Source: Rufibacter radiotolerans (GTDB lineage: Bacteria > Bacteroidota > Bacteroidia > Cytophagales > Hymenobacteraceae). Taken from it: DNA of 64,000 bases. The notes beneath the pieces are model-generated. The model did not search any database, was not told the origin of the DNA, and saw only the letters and a program-made list of their open reading frames with translations. The position numbers and the translations under genes are program-made. The stretch spans positions 2,316,408-2,380,407 of the forward strand of contig NZ_CP010777.1 in the NCBI RefSeq assembly GCF_001078055.1, given 5' to 3'. Within the stretch, counting starts at the first letter, position 1. Each line of letters begins with the position of its first letter. This document shows, piece by piece, positions 25,260-34,311 of this stretch.

Positions 25260-26642
25260 ATGAGTACAGCGGCGTATCACCACATTCACCTTATTGCCAT
25301 AGGCGGCAGTATCATGCACAACCTGGCGTTGGCATTGCACCGGAAAGGCCTGAAAGTAACAGGCTCTGACGATGAGATCTTTGAACCGGCCAAAAGCCGC
25401 CTGGCCGCCGACGGCATTCTGCCTGAGCAGGAAGGCTGGTTCCCGGAGAAACTCAACCCGCTCCCCGATGCCGTGATTGTGGGCATGCACGCCCGCCCTG
25501 ATAACCCGGAGCTTCTCTACGCCCAGGAACACGGGGTGCCCATTTTCTCCTTCCCGGAGTTTATCTACGAGCAGTCTAAAAACAAGCAGCGCATTGTGAT
25601 TGCCGGCAGCCACGGCAAGACTTCTATCACGTCTATCATACTGCACGTGTTAAAATACCACCACCGCCTGTTTGACTACGCGGTAGGTGCCCAGTTGGAA
25701 GGCTTTGATTTGATGGTGAAACTCACCGAGGAGGCTCCTATCATCATTATTGAAGGCGATGAGTACCTGTCCTCCCCTATCCAGCGCGTGCCCAAGTTCC
25801 ACAAATACCACCATCACATTGGCGTGATGAGCGGCATCAGCTGGGACCACATCAACGTGTTCCCTACCGAGGAGAACTACCGCGAGCAGTTCCGTATTTT
25901 TGCCGAGATGACGCCCAAGGCCGGTACGCTCATTTATAACCAGGATGATGAGCAGGTACAGGAAGTGTGCGTACCCAACAACTCAGATGTGCAGTACATT
26001 GGCTACACCATACACGAGCACAAGATAAAGAAGAGCGGAAAGACGGTTCTAAAGACCAAGAAAGACGACGTAGAGATCCAGCTGTTTGGCGAGCACAACC
26101 TGCGCAACATCTCGGCGGCCAAAGAGGTCTGCAAGCAGATAGGCATTAAGGGTCAGGCGTTCTACGAGGCGCTGGCCACGTTCAAGGGAGCCGCCCGCCG
26201 TCTGGAAAAGATTGGAGAGAACGAGCACACGCTGGTGTACAAAGACTTCGCACACGCTCCCTCTAAACTGAAAGCCACGTCTGAGGCCCTGAAGAAACAG
26301 TACCCCGAGCGCCAGCTGGTGGCCTGCCTGGAGCTGCACACGTTCAGCAGCCTCAATAAAGATTTCCTGCCTCAGTACTACCACACGTTCCTGGCACCAG
26401 ACGTAAAGATTGTGTACTTTAACCCCAAGACGTTAGAGCACAAGCGCATGCCCCCGCTGGATCCCAAAGATTTGAAGGCGGCCTTTGGCGATGACGAGAT
26501 TATGGTGCTCACCGATAACCAGGCCCTGCAGGACTACCTGCTGAACACCAACTGGAAAGACAAAAACCTATTGATGATGACTTCGGGCACCTTCGGGAAC
26601 CTGGATCTGCAGCAACTAGCCCATACCATTACTGCTTCTTAA
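25260..26642 (+). CDS. mpl: UDP-N-acetylmuramate:L-alanyl-gamma-D-glutamyl-meso-diaminopimelate ligase Mpl
   Basis: 460 residues from the ATG at 25260. Mpl reattaches recycled murein tripeptide to UDP-MurNAc with ATP. The Mur ligase layout is complete: N-terminal nucleotide domain (HLIAIGGSIMHNLALALHRKG), ATP P-loop AGSHGKTSITS, central IIIIEGDEYLSS with the metal Glu/Asp, then GEHNLRNISAA and YKDFAHAPSKLKATSEALK, the Mpl-type variant of the DYAHxP motif. The start is set by the -7 box 20 bases upstream and by family alignment. An exonuclease gene follows after 39 bases, probably in the same transcript. Confidence 0.92.
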   Translation: MSTAAYHHIHLIAIGGSIMHNLALALHRKGLKVTGSDDEIFEPAKSRLAADGILPEQEGWFPEKLNPLPDAVIVGMHARPDNPELLYAQEHGVPIFSFPEFIYEQSKNKQRIVIAGSHGKTSITSIILHVLKYHHRLFDYAVGAQLEGFDLMVKLTEEAPIIIIEGDEYLSSPIQRVPKFHKYHHHIGVMSGISWDHINVFPTEENYREQFRIFAEMTPKAGTLIYNQDDEQVQEVCVPNNSDVQYIGYTIHEHKIKKSGKTVLKTKKDDVEIQLFGEHNLRNISAAKEVCKQIGIKGQAFYEALATFKGAARRLEKIGENEHTLVYKDFAHAPSKLKATSEALKKQYPERQLVACLELHTFSSLNKDFLPQYYHTFLAPDVKIVYFNPKTLEHKRMPPLDPKDLKAAFGDDEIMVLTDNQALQDYLLNTNWKDKNLLMMTSGTFGNLDLQQLAHTITAS

Positions 26643-26681
26643 TCAGGTTTTCTCACTTGTCTGGCTTCTAACCCATCGCCT

Positions 26682-27503
26682 ATGAAATTACATCTACGCA
26701 AGCCCATTGTCTTCTTTGACCTGGAAACCACCGGCGTGGACATCTGCAAAGACCGCATTGTAGAGATCAGCATGCTCAAGGTGATGCCCAACGGCGAGGA
26801 GATCATCAAGACCCGCAAGGTAAACCCCACCATTCCTATTCCCATTGAGAGTAGCATGATCCATAAGATCTATGACGATGACGTGGCCGACTGCCCCACC
26901 TTTGCACAACTGGCCCGCTCCCTGGATGATTTCCTGAAGGGCTGCGACCTTGGCGGTTTCAACCTCATCAAGTTTGACATACCCCTGCTGGCGGAGGAGT
27001 TTCTGCGCGTAGACATTGACTTCGACATTGAACACCGGGCCATTGTAGACGTGTGCCGCATCTTTCACCAGATGGAGCAGCGCACCCTTTCGGCAGCCTA
27101 TAAGTTCTACTGTGACAAGACCCTGGAGAACGCCCACTCCGCGGAAGCCGATAACATTGCCACCTACGAGATCCTGAAATCGCAGCTTTCTTACTATGAG
27201 AACGTGCCCCTGCCCGGCGCCGAGGACCAAGCCAAGTTCCCGGTGCAGAATGACATGCAGCAACTGCACCATTTCACGTTCCAGAAGACCGCAGACCTGT
27301 GCGGCCGCATTGTCTACAACACCAGCGGCGTGGAGGTCTTCAACTTTGGTAAGCACAAGAACGTGCCCGTGGTAGACGTCTTCAAAAAAGAGCCCAGCTA
27401 CTATGACTGGATGATGAAAGGTGATTTCCCCCTCTACACCAAGAAAGTCCTGACCCGCATTAAACTGCGCGGCGCTTTGCAGCAGACGGCCATGAAACAG
27501 TAG
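26682..27503 (+). CDS. DEDDh 3'-5' exonuclease with C-terminal SAP-like/QSR motif
   Basis: 273 residues. The exonuclease core has ExoI FFDLETTGVD, ExoII GGFNLIKFDIPLL and ExoIII with AHSAEADN (His and Asp), all DnaQ-superfamily catalytic residues. The C-terminal third holds VFNFGKHKNVPVVDVFKKEPSYYDW-type sequence, common in Bacteroidota DnaQ-like exonucleases. It probably proofreads or trims DNA or RNA; it is not the polymerase III epsilon subunit with certainty. It follows mpl by 39 bases and is ended by the hairpin at 27551-27585. Confidence 0.88.
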   Translation: MKLHLRKPIVFFDLETTGVDICKDRIVEISMLKVMPNGEEIIKTRKVNPTIPIPIESSMIHKIYDDDVADCPTFAQLARSLDDFLKGCDLGGFNLIKFDIPLLAEEFLRVDIDFDIEHRAIVDVCRIFHQMEQRTLSAAYKFYCDKTLENAHSAEADNIATYEILKSQLSYYENVPLPGAEDQAKFPVQNDMQQLHHFTFQKTADLCGRIVYNTSGVEVFNFGKHKNVPVVDVFKKEPSYYDWMMKGDFPLYTKKVLTRIKLRGALQQTAMKQ

Positions 27504-27512
27504 TTTCTTTTA

Positions 27513-27620
27513 GACACAAGACACAGGATATAAGACACATGATATTTAAAAAGGAAAGCCTTCTGAATGGTCAGAAGGCTTTCCTGTTCTACACAAGTCA
27601 TATATCCTGTGTCTTGTGTC
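27513..27620. repeat. 20-bp perfect inverted repeat enclosing a terminator
   Basis: Arms 27513-27532 and 27601-27620 are exact inverses (GACACAAGACACAGGATATA) with 68 bases between, in the middle of which sits the hairpin 27551-27585. The unit contains the ACACAAGACACA motif often repeated in Cytophagales intergenic DNA. Confidence 0.75.
27551..27585. terminator. Bidirectional terminator between exonuclease and M48 genes
   Basis: 15-16 bp stem (AGGAAAGCCTTCTGA and its inverse), 4-base loop ATGG. Symmetric, so it can serve both converging transcripts. Confidence 0.8.
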
Positions 27621-27633
27621 CTACCTCCAAAAG

Positions 27634-27711
27634 CTACTTCGCTTTATCAGATTTCAGCAGCAGGGCCATAAGCACCGCGCTGAACACCAGCCACTTGCTT
27701 TTTATTTTCAT
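27634..27711 (-). CDS. 25-residue hydrophobic micro-ORF after the M48 gene
   Basis: MKIKSKWLVFSAVLMALLLKSDKAK: a Lys-rich start, a single ~15-residue hydrophobic segment and a basic tail, so a possible small membrane protein. Its ATG lies 3 bases after the M48 stop, and it would be co-transcribed. It is too short for a statistical call; the support is the tight spacing and the amphipathic composition. It could also be chance. Confidence 0.4.
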   Translation of the reverse strand: MKIKSKWLVFSAVLMALLLKSDKAK

Positions 27712-27714
27712 GGC

Positions 27715-28509
27715 TTAGCGGGCGTTGTAGTATTTCTTGGCCTCCGGCATGTTTTTCTGGATGTCAGAGATACGGGTTTCATTGCTAGGGTGCGTGCTCA
27801 GGAATTCTGGAGGCGACTGCCCATTGCTGGCGGCAGCCATCCGTTGCCAGAAAGACACGGCACCTTCTGGATTGTAGCCGGCCATGGCCATGAAGATCAA
27901 CCCTAAGCGGTCGGCTTCAGACTCCTGGGTACGCCCGAATTTCATCAATCCTACCCCTGCACCAATACCGTAGGCAGTGTTTATGATCTGCGCAGAGGTT
28001 CCGCCCCCTAAAGCACCTAGAGAAGAACCTACCCCTTGCGCCGCCATTTGCTGGCTTATGCGCTCATTGGAGTGCTTGGCAATGGCGTGGGCAATCTCAT
28101 GGCCCATAACCACCGCTAAACCGGTTTCATTCTGGGTGATAGGCAACAGACCTGTGTACACGGCGGTTTTACCACCGGCCATGGCAAAGGCATTCTGCTG
28201 GCTGGCATCATCAATTAGGTTAAACTCCCACTGGTAGCCGGCTAATTGCTCAGAGGCTCCTTGCTGGCGCATAAAGGACTCCACAGCCCCTTGTATACGC
28301 TGGCCCACGCGTTTCACCATGGCGGTTTGGGTGGCGTTGGAGGAAAGTTTGCTTTTCTTCATCAGGTCATCATAGGCCTGGAAAGACATGGTCATCACTT
28401 CCTGGTCACTTACCAAAGACAGTTGGCGTCTTCCCGTAATAGGAACGGTGCTACAGCCAGCCGCCACTAAGAGTGCCAGGGAGACAAATACGTTTCTAAA
28501 CAATTTCAT
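27715..28509 (-). CDS. M48 family metallopeptidase lipoprotein
   Basis: 264 residues. Lipobox VAAGC gives Cys19. The zinc motif is GHEIAHAIAKHSNERI and the third ligand Glu lies in ESEADRLGLIFMAMAGYNP, as in BepA/LoiP-like periplasmic M48 enzymes, which degrade misassembled outer-membrane proteins. The small Gly-rich stretch between them (about 160-190) is typical. No TPR domain is present. Convergent with the exonuclease gene. Confidence 0.93.
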   Translation of the reverse strand: MKLFRNVFVSLALLVAAGCSTVPITGRRQLSLVSDQEVMTMSFQAYDDLMKKSKLSSNATQTAMVKRVGQRIQGAVESFMRQQGASEQLAGYQWEFNLIDDASQQNAFAMAGGKTAVYTGLLPITQNETGLAVVMGHEIAHAIAKHSNERISQQMAAQGVGSSLGALGGGTSAQIINTAYGIGAGVGLMKFGRTQESEADRLGLIFMAMAGYNPEGAVSFWQRMAAASNGQSPPEFLSTHPSNETRISDIQKNMPEAKKYYNAR

Positions 28510-28699
28510 TTTTCATAATAGTTAAGTGGTACATGTTCTGGATTTGGCCCAGAGGCTCCTTTTTACCGGAACGTTCTGCTATACGTCTGAACCGCCACAA
28601 GGTAACGGCTCTGGGCGCAATCCGGGCGCAAATCTATTTTTTACTATATACAATTCCATGCCAATTTTTTATTTTAGGCAAACTCTCTGCGCTAAATGC

Positions 28700-28731
28700 T
28701 TGAGCGCGCAGCCCTAAATGCCTTATCTTTG
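28700..28731 (+). promoter_or_regulatory. Promoter of the FAH-family gene (TTG-N21-TATCTTTG)
   Basis: TTG at 28700-28702, 21 bases, TATCTTTG at 28724-28731: an exact Bacteroidota -7 box, 16 bases before the ATG at 28748. This predicts a very short leader. Confidence 0.65.
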
Positions 28732-28747
28732 AAGCTAAAACCCAGCC

Positions 28748-29359
28748 ATGAAAATACTAGCCATAGGCCGTAATTACGCCGAACACATAGCCGAACTCCA
28801 AAACGAAGTGCCCGACGAGCCCGTGATCTTCTTTAAGCCAGACACGGCCGTTCTGCGCAACAATGAGCCTTTCTACTACCCAGACTACAGCACAGACATT
28901 CATTATGAGGTGGAACTGGTGCTGCGCATCAGTAAGGAAGGCAAGAACATTCAGCCCAAGTTTGCAGACAAGTATTTTGACGGCATAGGCATTGGCATAG
29001 ACTTTACCGCCCGTGACCTGCAGACCAAAGCCAAAACCAAAGGCCTTCCCTGGACCCTGGCCAAGGGCTTTAACGGCTCTGCCCCCATCTCAGACTTTCT
29101 GCCGGTAGAGCAATTCCCGGCTCTGGACAACATCAACTTCTCGCTGAAGGTGAACGGCGAGTTAAAGCAGCAGGGCAACTCCAGCATGATGCTGCACAAT
29201 TTTGGCGCAATTTTGGCGTATATGTCACGGTTCATCACCTTAAAAAAAGGGGATCTTATTTTCACCGGCACCCCGGCTGGCGTGGGTCCCGTAAAAATAG
29301 GAGACCGGTTGGAAGCGTTTATAGAAGATAAAAACCTTTTAAATTTTGAAGTTAAATAG
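28748..29359 (+). CDS. Fumarylacetoacetate hydrolase family protein
   Basis: 203 residues, the size of the short FAH-domain enzymes (acylpyruvase/oxaloacetate decarboxylase type). The metal-binding segment HYEVELVLRISKEGKN and GIGIDFTARDLQTKAKTKGLPWTLAKGFNGSAP are present, as is GDLIFTGTPAGVGPVKIGD. It probably hydrolyses or decarboxylates a small beta-keto acid in the cytoplasm. The downstream M23 gene overlaps its last 14 bases. Confidence 0.9.
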   Translation: MKILAIGRNYAEHIAELQNEVPDEPVIFFKPDTAVLRNNEPFYYPDYSTDIHYEVELVLRISKEGKNIQPKFADKYFDGIGIGIDFTARDLQTKAKTKGLPWTLAKGFNGSAPISDFLPVEQFPALDNINFSLKVNGELKQQGNSSMMLHNFGAILAYMSRFITLKKGDLIFTGTPAGVGPVKIGDRLEAFIEDKNLLNFEVK

Positions 29360-31265
29360 ATTCAAGGCGTTATTAGTAGCTTTTCTGCTGGGTGGCAGCG
29401 GTGCCGCCGTGGGCCAGCAGGCCCCTGCTACTACCGCCCCTTTTTCCGCTAGTCCGTTTTTGTTCCCGGTAAAGCCGGGCACGCAGAATTTCCTTTCGGG
29501 GAGCATGGGCGAGATCAGGCCCAACCACTTCCACGGGGGTATTGACATCAAGACCGATGGCAGGATAGGACTTCCTATTTATGCCGCCGCCGATGGGTAC
29601 ATTTCACGCGTGAAGGTTTCCAGCTACGGCTACGGTAATCTGATTTACGTGACCCACCCCGGAGGCCTGGTGACCACCTACGCCCACCTCAACCATTTCG
29701 TGCCGGCCCTTGCCGAGCACATGCTGCAGCTGCAGTACCAGAAAAAAGCCTTTGAGGTGGAGACCACGTTCACAGAAACCCAATTCCCGGTAAAGAAAGG
29801 CGATGTGATCGCTTACTCCGGCAACACCGGTGGCTCTGGCGGCCCGCACCTGCACTTTGAGGTACGTGACCAGAAAAATAACCTGCTAAACCCGCTGCGC
29901 TACGGGTTCTCTGAGATTGCAGACCAGGTGCCGCCTACCATCTACAATTTCGCGCTTACGCCCCAGAGCATAGACGCCCGGGTGAAAGGTGAATTTGTGC
30001 GCCGGGAGTTCACCCCGGTCAAGAAAGACGGCTTCTATATGCTGCCAGACACGCTGTCGGCGGCCGGTTTGCTGGGTATGGAGATCCAGGCCGTAGACCA
30101 GTATGACGGGGCCGCTAACAACAACGGGGTGCAGTCCATGGAACTGAAGGTAAACGGCCAGACCATTTACCGGCATACCATTGACGGCGTGCCTTTTGAG
30201 AAACAACGGCAGGTATCGGCGCACATCAATTACCCGGTTCTCAAGCTTAACAACCGGGCTTTCCAACGGCTTTACGTGGCAGACGGCAACTCCCTGCCTA
30301 TCTATGAAATGGGGGTAAACCGCGGCCGCATGAAAATTGAGGAAGGCAAAGTATATGAAGTGGTGGCTGAACTGCAGGACTCCTACAAGAACGTCTCGCA
30401 GCTTAAGTTTTATATTAAGGGAGCACCAAGCTCGTTCCAGGTGCTGGGCACGCCCGCCAAGGTGGCAAAGCCCAAGATCACCTATGACGTGATGGAGAGC
30501 ATTCTCAAGATCACGGCCGCAGATACCGCGCGGGAAAAACGCAACTTGGACCTGTTTATTGGCAATTACAAATATGCGCTGCTGCCTTCTTACACCAGCG
30601 CGGCTGGTTCTGTGTACCTCTACAACATGATTGGCGGCCTACCCGACTCCGTGGACCTGACCGGCACCAAGGTTCGGTTCCCGTTCAACCAATTGGTACC
30701 ACCCGGCGCAGAGCTTTTTTACTCTAACCGGTTCATAGACATCACTTTCCCGGAACAGTCATTGTTTGATACGCTGTACCTGCAGACCAACCGTGACGCC
30801 AATGATGTGTTCTCCATTAACAACCCCTTAACCACGCTGTACCAGCCGGCCAAGATCACTATTAGGCCCGCCATGTTGCCGGCAGATAAATCAAAGGCGG
30901 CGGTGTACGCGCAGGGCTGGGGTAAATCGGCGGGCTTTCTGGGCGGAACCTGGAACGGCGACGCCATCACCTTCTATGCGAAGGACCTGGGCAAATTCAA
31001 GATCTTGAGTGACACGGTAGCCCCCACGGTAAAACTGGTGCAGAAATCGCCTAAGCAGATCAGTTTCCAGATAAGAGACAACCTTTCAGGCATCTCCTCC
31101 TGGCACTGTGAAGTGAATGGCCAGTGGCTTCTCCTGAAATGGGAACACAAAAACGCCACCCTAACCTCTGAGAGATTAGATAAAACAGTACCTTTGGCTG
31201 GAGAGGTGGTTTTACGCGTGAAAGATGCCATGGGCAACGAAGCGATGTATACCACTAAGATTTGA
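29346..31265 (+). CDS. Secreted M23 family metallopeptidase, TTG start
   Basis: 639 residues. No ATG or GTG gives the signal peptide: translation must begin at the TTG at 29346 (read as Met-KLNRFKALLVAFLLGGSGAAVGQ), which overlaps the FAH gene by 14 bases. The M23 endopeptidase domain is at about 45-190, with HFHGGIDIKTDG and GPHLHFEVRD supplying the zinc ligands. A long beta-rich C-terminal region (about 200-639) has no recognised domain. M23 enzymes cut peptidoglycan cross-bridges; the intact zinc motifs suggest activity. It ends before a region with inverted repeats. Confidence 0.88.
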   Translation: MKLNRFKALLVAFLLGGSGAAVGQQAPATTAPFSASPFLFPVKPGTQNFLSGSMGEIRPNHFHGGIDIKTDGRIGLPIYAAADGYISRVKVSSYGYGNLIYVTHPGGLVTTYAHLNHFVPALAEHMLQLQYQKKAFEVETTFTETQFPVKKGDVIAYSGNTGGSGGPHLHFEVRDQKNNLLNPLRYGFSEIADQVPPTIYNFALTPQSIDARVKGEFVRREFTPVKKDGFYMLPDTLSAAGLLGMEIQAVDQYDGAANNNGVQSMELKVNGQTIYRHTIDGVPFEKQRQVSAHINYPVLKLNNRAFQRLYVADGNSLPIYEMGVNRGRMKIEEGKVYEVVAELQDSYKNVSQLKFYIKGAPSSFQVLGTPAKVAKPKITYDVMESILKITAADTAREKRNLDLFIGNYKYALLPSYTSAAGSVYLYNMIGGLPDSVDLTGTKVRFPFNQLVPPGAELFYSNRFIDITFPEQSLFDTLYLQTNRDANDVFSINNPLTTLYQPAKITIRPAMLPADKSKAAVYAQGWGKSAGFLGGTWNGDAITFYAKDLGKFKILSDTVAPTVKLVQKSPKQISFQIRDNLSGISSWHCEVNGQWLLLKWEHKNATLTSERLDKTVPLAGEVVLRVKDAMGNEAMYTTKI

Positions 31266-31279
31266 TATTGTTGATTGCT

Positions 31280-31406
31280 GGTTGTTGATTGTTTCTTTGG
31301 GGATGTACCTTTATATATCTCTTTCAAAGTGAAACCTATTTTAAGGTTGTTTTTATAAAAACAATCATAAAACAGGAAAGCCAATGACCAATTACACAAT
31401 CAACAA
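31280..31406. repeat. TTGTTGATTGT inverted repeat flanking a 36-bp palindrome
   Basis: TTGTTGATTGT within 31280-31292 and its inverse ACAATCAACAA at 31396-31406 enclose copy 14 of the 36-bp palindrome. Further TTGTTGATTG-like copies lie nearby. Confidence 0.45.
31338..31373. repeat. 36-bp dispersed palindrome (copy 14)
   Basis: ATTTTAAGGTTGTTTT, centre TATA, AAAACAATCATAAAAC. The variable bases are AT-rich in both arms and still pair, an example of compensated change. Confidence 0.75.
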
Positions 31407-31432
31407 TTAACAACCAAAAATTAAAACAAGGC

Positions 31433-31879
31433 ATGCTACAAATTGGTGACCAAGCCCCTGATTTTGAGGTAAAAGACCAAAACGGCAACGTGGTGCGGAT
31501 GAGTGATTTCAAGGGCAAGAAAGTAGTGCTGTATTTCTACCCCAAAGACGACACGCCCGGCTGCACCGCCCAGGCCTGCAACCTCAGAGACAACTATGAC
31601 GCCCTGCTGGCGAAAGGGTTTGTGGTGCTGGGGGTGAGCGTGGATGATGAGAAATCCCACCAGAAGTTTGTGCAGAAATTTGACCTCCCCTTCCCGCTGC
31701 TCGCCGACACGGAGCATGAGATTGTAGAGAAATATGGTGTCTGGCAGGAGAAAAGCATGTACGGCCGCAAATACATGGGCACCATGCGCTACACTTTTGT
31801 AGTAAACGAAGAGGGCAAGATTGAAGACATCATCACCAAAGTAGACACCAAAAACCACACGGCGCAGCTGTTAAAATAA
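31433..31879 (+). CDS. bcp: Thioredoxin-dependent peroxiredoxin Bcp
   Basis: 148 residues. Reduces hydroperoxides with thioredoxin. The peroxidatic Cys44 is in DTPGCTAQAC and the resolving Cys49 follows five residues later, the atypical 2-Cys arrangement of Bcp/PrxQ. No signal peptide. Confidence 0.95.
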   Translation: MLQIGDQAPDFEVKDQNGNVVRMSDFKGKKVVLYFYPKDDTPGCTAQACNLRDNYDALLAKGFVVLGVSVDDEKSHQKFVQKFDLPFPLLADTEHEIVEKYGVWQEKSMYGRKYMGTMRYTFVVNEEGKIEDIITKVDTKNHTAQLLK

Positions 31880-31881
31880 GA

Positions 31882-31922
31882 AAAGGGCTGCCTTTCCTTC
31901 GGGAGTGGGGCCCTTTCCTGTT
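31882..31922 (+). terminator. Possible bcp terminator
   Basis: AAAGGGC (31882-31888) and GCCCTTT (31910-31916) with a long loop; the T-run is the left arm of the next 36-bp palindrome. Weak. Confidence 0.4.
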
Positions 31923-31955
31923 TTAGGCCTGTTTTGCGAAAAACGGCCCTAAAAC
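31920..31955. repeat. 36-bp dispersed palindrome (copy 15)
   Basis: GTTTTAGGCCTGTTTT, centre GCGA, AAAACGGCCCTAAAAC. Five bases upstream of the TACCTTTA box before the transketolase gene. Confidence 0.9.
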
Positions 31956-32006
31956 AAACGTACCTTTAGCAATCAACTTTCCATTTTTCACCTTCACCTC
32001 ATCAGA

Positions 32007-32864
32007 ATGAATCCATTCAAATACGAAACGGAACAACTGCTGGACGTAGCCCAACAAGTACGCCGTGACATCGTGCGTATGGTGCACGCGGTTAACTCTG
32101 GTCACCCAGGCGGCTCTTTGGGTTGCACAGAATTCCTGGTATCGCTGTATTTCCGGCAGATGACGCACAATCCCTCCTTTAAGATGGATGGCATTGGCGA
32201 AGACCTGTTCTTCCTTTCCAATGGCCACATCTCCCCGGTTTGGTACAGCGTGCTGGCCCGCGCCGGTTATTTTGACGTAGCCGAACTGGCCACGTTCCGT
32301 AAGCTCAATTCCCGCCTGCAAGGCCACCCGGCCACCGAGGAAAACCTTCCCGGCATCCGGATCGCGTCTGGCTCTTTAGGCCAGGGTCCTTCTGTGGCCA
32401 TTGGCGCCGCCCAGGTGAAGAAACTGAACAATGATGACAAACTGGTGTATGTGCTAACCGGCGACGGGGAGTTGGAGGAAGGCCAGGTATGGGAAGCCGC
32501 CATGTATGCCGCCCACCACAAAGTTGACAACCTAATCTGGACGGTAGACTACAACGGCCAGCAGATTGACGGCCCCGTAGACGCCATCATGAGCCTGGGC
32601 AACCTGCGCCTTAAGTTTGAGTCGTTTGGCTGCAAGGTTATTCACTGCGAGAACGGCAATGACTTTGACCAACTGGTTCCGGTGCTGGAAGAAGCCAAAA
32701 GCCTGACCGGCCAGGGCAAGCCCGTAGTGCTTTTAATGAATACCCAAATGGGCTATGGCGTTGACTTTATGATGGGCTCGCACAAATGGCACGGCGTGGC
32801 GCCGAATGACGCCCAGCTTCAGGATGCCCTGGTACAGCTGAAAACCACTCTCAACGATTATTAA
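32007..32864 (+). CDS. Transketolase, N-terminal (thiamine-pyrophosphate-binding) subunit
   Basis: 285 residues, the first half of a split transketolase of the pentose phosphate pathway. It carries HAVNSGHPGGSLG and the TPP motif GDGELEEGQVWEAAMYAAHHKVDNLIWTVDYN (GDG to N). It ends at the natural domain boundary (HGVAPNDAQLQDAL), so this is a true split gene, not a truncation. A TACCTTTA -7-like box lies at 31961-31968. The C-terminal half starts 1.4 kb on, beyond a VWA-domain gene; one transcript is likely, with gaps of 51 bases and 1 base. Confidence 0.93.
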   Translation: MNPFKYETEQLLDVAQQVRRDIVRMVHAVNSGHPGGSLGCTEFLVSLYFRQMTHNPSFKMDGIGEDLFFLSNGHISPVWYSVLARAGYFDVAELATFRKLNSRLQGHPATEENLPGIRIASGSLGQGPSVAIGAAQVKKLNNDDKLVYVLTGDGELEEGQVWEAAMYAAHHKVDNLIWTVDYNGQQIDGPVDAIMSLGNLRLKFESFGCKVIHCENGNDFDQLVPVLEEAKSLTGQGKPVVLLMNTQMGYGVDFMMGSHKWHGVAPNDAQLQDALVQLKTTLNDY

Positions 32865-32915
32865 TCTACCGGAAGCGGCGGGCGCAGGCCAGCCGCTTTC
32901 TTGTTTCTCTGCGGC

Positions 32916-34310
32916 ATGAAACCTGGGCGCTCTGTATGTGTATGGCTGGTCTGTCTCTTTTTGGGGGTCATGACGGCTTTGCCGGCGGCGGCCCAGAACA
33001 AACAACCGCCCCCAAAAAAAACGCGTCTGCTGTTTCTGCTGGATGCCTCGGGCTCTATGCTGGCCAACTGGGAAACCAGTACCCGCTGGCAGGTGGCCAA
33101 AACCATGCTGGCCCGTATGGCAGACTCGCTTAACACCTATAGTAACCTTGAGATAGGCTTGCGGGTGTACGGCCACCAAAGCCCGGTGAACGTCAAGAAC
33201 TGCAAAGACAGTAAGTTGGAGGTGGCCTTTGCGCCAAAGAATGCCGCGGCCATTAAGAAAAAGCTGCAGCTGATTACGCCCAAAGGCAATACCCCTCTCA
33301 CCTATTCCCTGGGTCAGGCCGCCAATGATTTTCCCGAGGACCCCAATGGCCGTAACGTGGTGATTATCATCACAGACGGGCTAGAGAGCTGCGGCGGCGA
33401 CCCTTGCGCGGTGTCTCTGGCGCTCCAGAAAAAGAGGGTATTTTTGAAGCCGTTCATCATTGGCCTGGGGGATGATCCCGGTTATGCGCAGCAGTTTGGG
33501 TGCATGGGCCAGTACTACAATGCCTCAGACATCAGAACCTTTCAGCAGGTGCTGGATAACGTGGTGAGCATCGCGCTCAAGAAAACCACCGTGTCTGTGG
33601 AACTGACAGATGAGGCGGGCCGGGCCGTGGAGACCAATGTGAACATGACCTTCCTCAACAATGTGACCGGCCAGCCGGAGTACAACTTTGTGCACTACCA
33701 GGCTTCGGAGGGCAAGCCCGACCAGATTGAGATTGACGCCTTGCTTAGTTATGACCTGCAAGTGAACACCTTGCCGTCCGTACAGGTGCGCAACCTGGAC
33801 ATTAAGCCCGGGCGCCATAATGTGATCAAGGTGAAGGCACCGCAGGGCTATCTGTATTTGCGCCAGGACGCCCCCACCGCCTACGGGTCTATGACGGCCA
33901 TTGTGCGGCAGAAAGGCAACCCGGCCATTCTGCATACCCAGCGGTTCCCCAGCCAGCACAAGTACCTGGCCGGCACCTATGAGGTAGAGGTACTTACCCT
34001 GCCGCGCATTAGGCAGACCGTGACCATCAGGCAAGGCCAGGCCACGCCCATCACCTTTGCGCCGCCTGGTTCCTTGAACATTACCCAGGACCTGCAAGGG
34101 TACGGCAGTCTGTACCTGCTGCACAAAGACGGTACCCAGGAATGGCTCTGGAATCTGCCGGAGGGCAGTAGCAAAATAAGTTTACCTTTGCAGCCAGGGC
34201 GTTACCGCGTAGTGTACCGGTTAAAAACCGCCAGGGCCAGCAAATTCACAGACGTGAAGGATTTTTCCATTAATTCGAATTTGACGACTACGATAAAACT
34301 TTTCAATTAA
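32916..34310 (+). CDS. Secreted von Willebrand factor A (VWA) domain protein between the transketolase halves
   Basis: 464 residues from the ATG at 32916. A signal peptide (about 1-26, ending PAAAQ) is followed by the VWA domain (about 36-215) with a complete MIDAS: Asp43-Ser45-Ser47 in DASGS, Thr in NTPLTY and Asp in [11 protein letters not shown]. The C-terminal half is beta-rich and resembles repeated carboxypeptidase-regulatory-type modules. VWA proteins bind other proteins through a metal ion. Stop and the next ATG (34312) are one base apart, so it is translationally linked to transketolase. No metabolic link is known to me. Confidence 0.85.
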   Translation: MKPGRSVCVWLVCLFLGVMTALPAAAQNKQPPPKKTRLLFLLDASGSMLANWETSTRWQVAKTMLARMADSLNTYSNLEIGLRVYGHQSPVNVKNCKDSKLEVAFAPKNAAAIKKKLQLITPKGNTPLTYSLGQAANDFPEDPNGRNVVIIITDGLESCGGDPCAVSLALQKKRVFLKPFIIGLGDDPGYAQQFGCMGQYYNASDIRTFQQVLDNVVSIALKKTTVSVELTDEAGRAVETNVNMTFLNNVTGQPEYNFVHYQASEGKPDQIEIDALLSYDLQVNTLPSVQVRNLDIKPGRHNVIKVKAPQGYLYLRQDAPTAYGSMTAIVRQKGNPAILHTQRFPSQHKYLAGTYEVEVLTLPRIRQTVTIRQGQATPITFAPPGSLNITQDLQGYGSLYLLHKDGTQEWLWNLPEGSSKISLPLQPGRYRVVYRLKTARASKFTDVKDFSINSNLTTTIKLFN

Positions 34311-34311
34311 G

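Noticed and set aside
32007..32864. Truncated transketolase
   Set aside because: The N-terminal half ends at the domain boundary and the C-terminal half is present downstream: a normal split enzyme.
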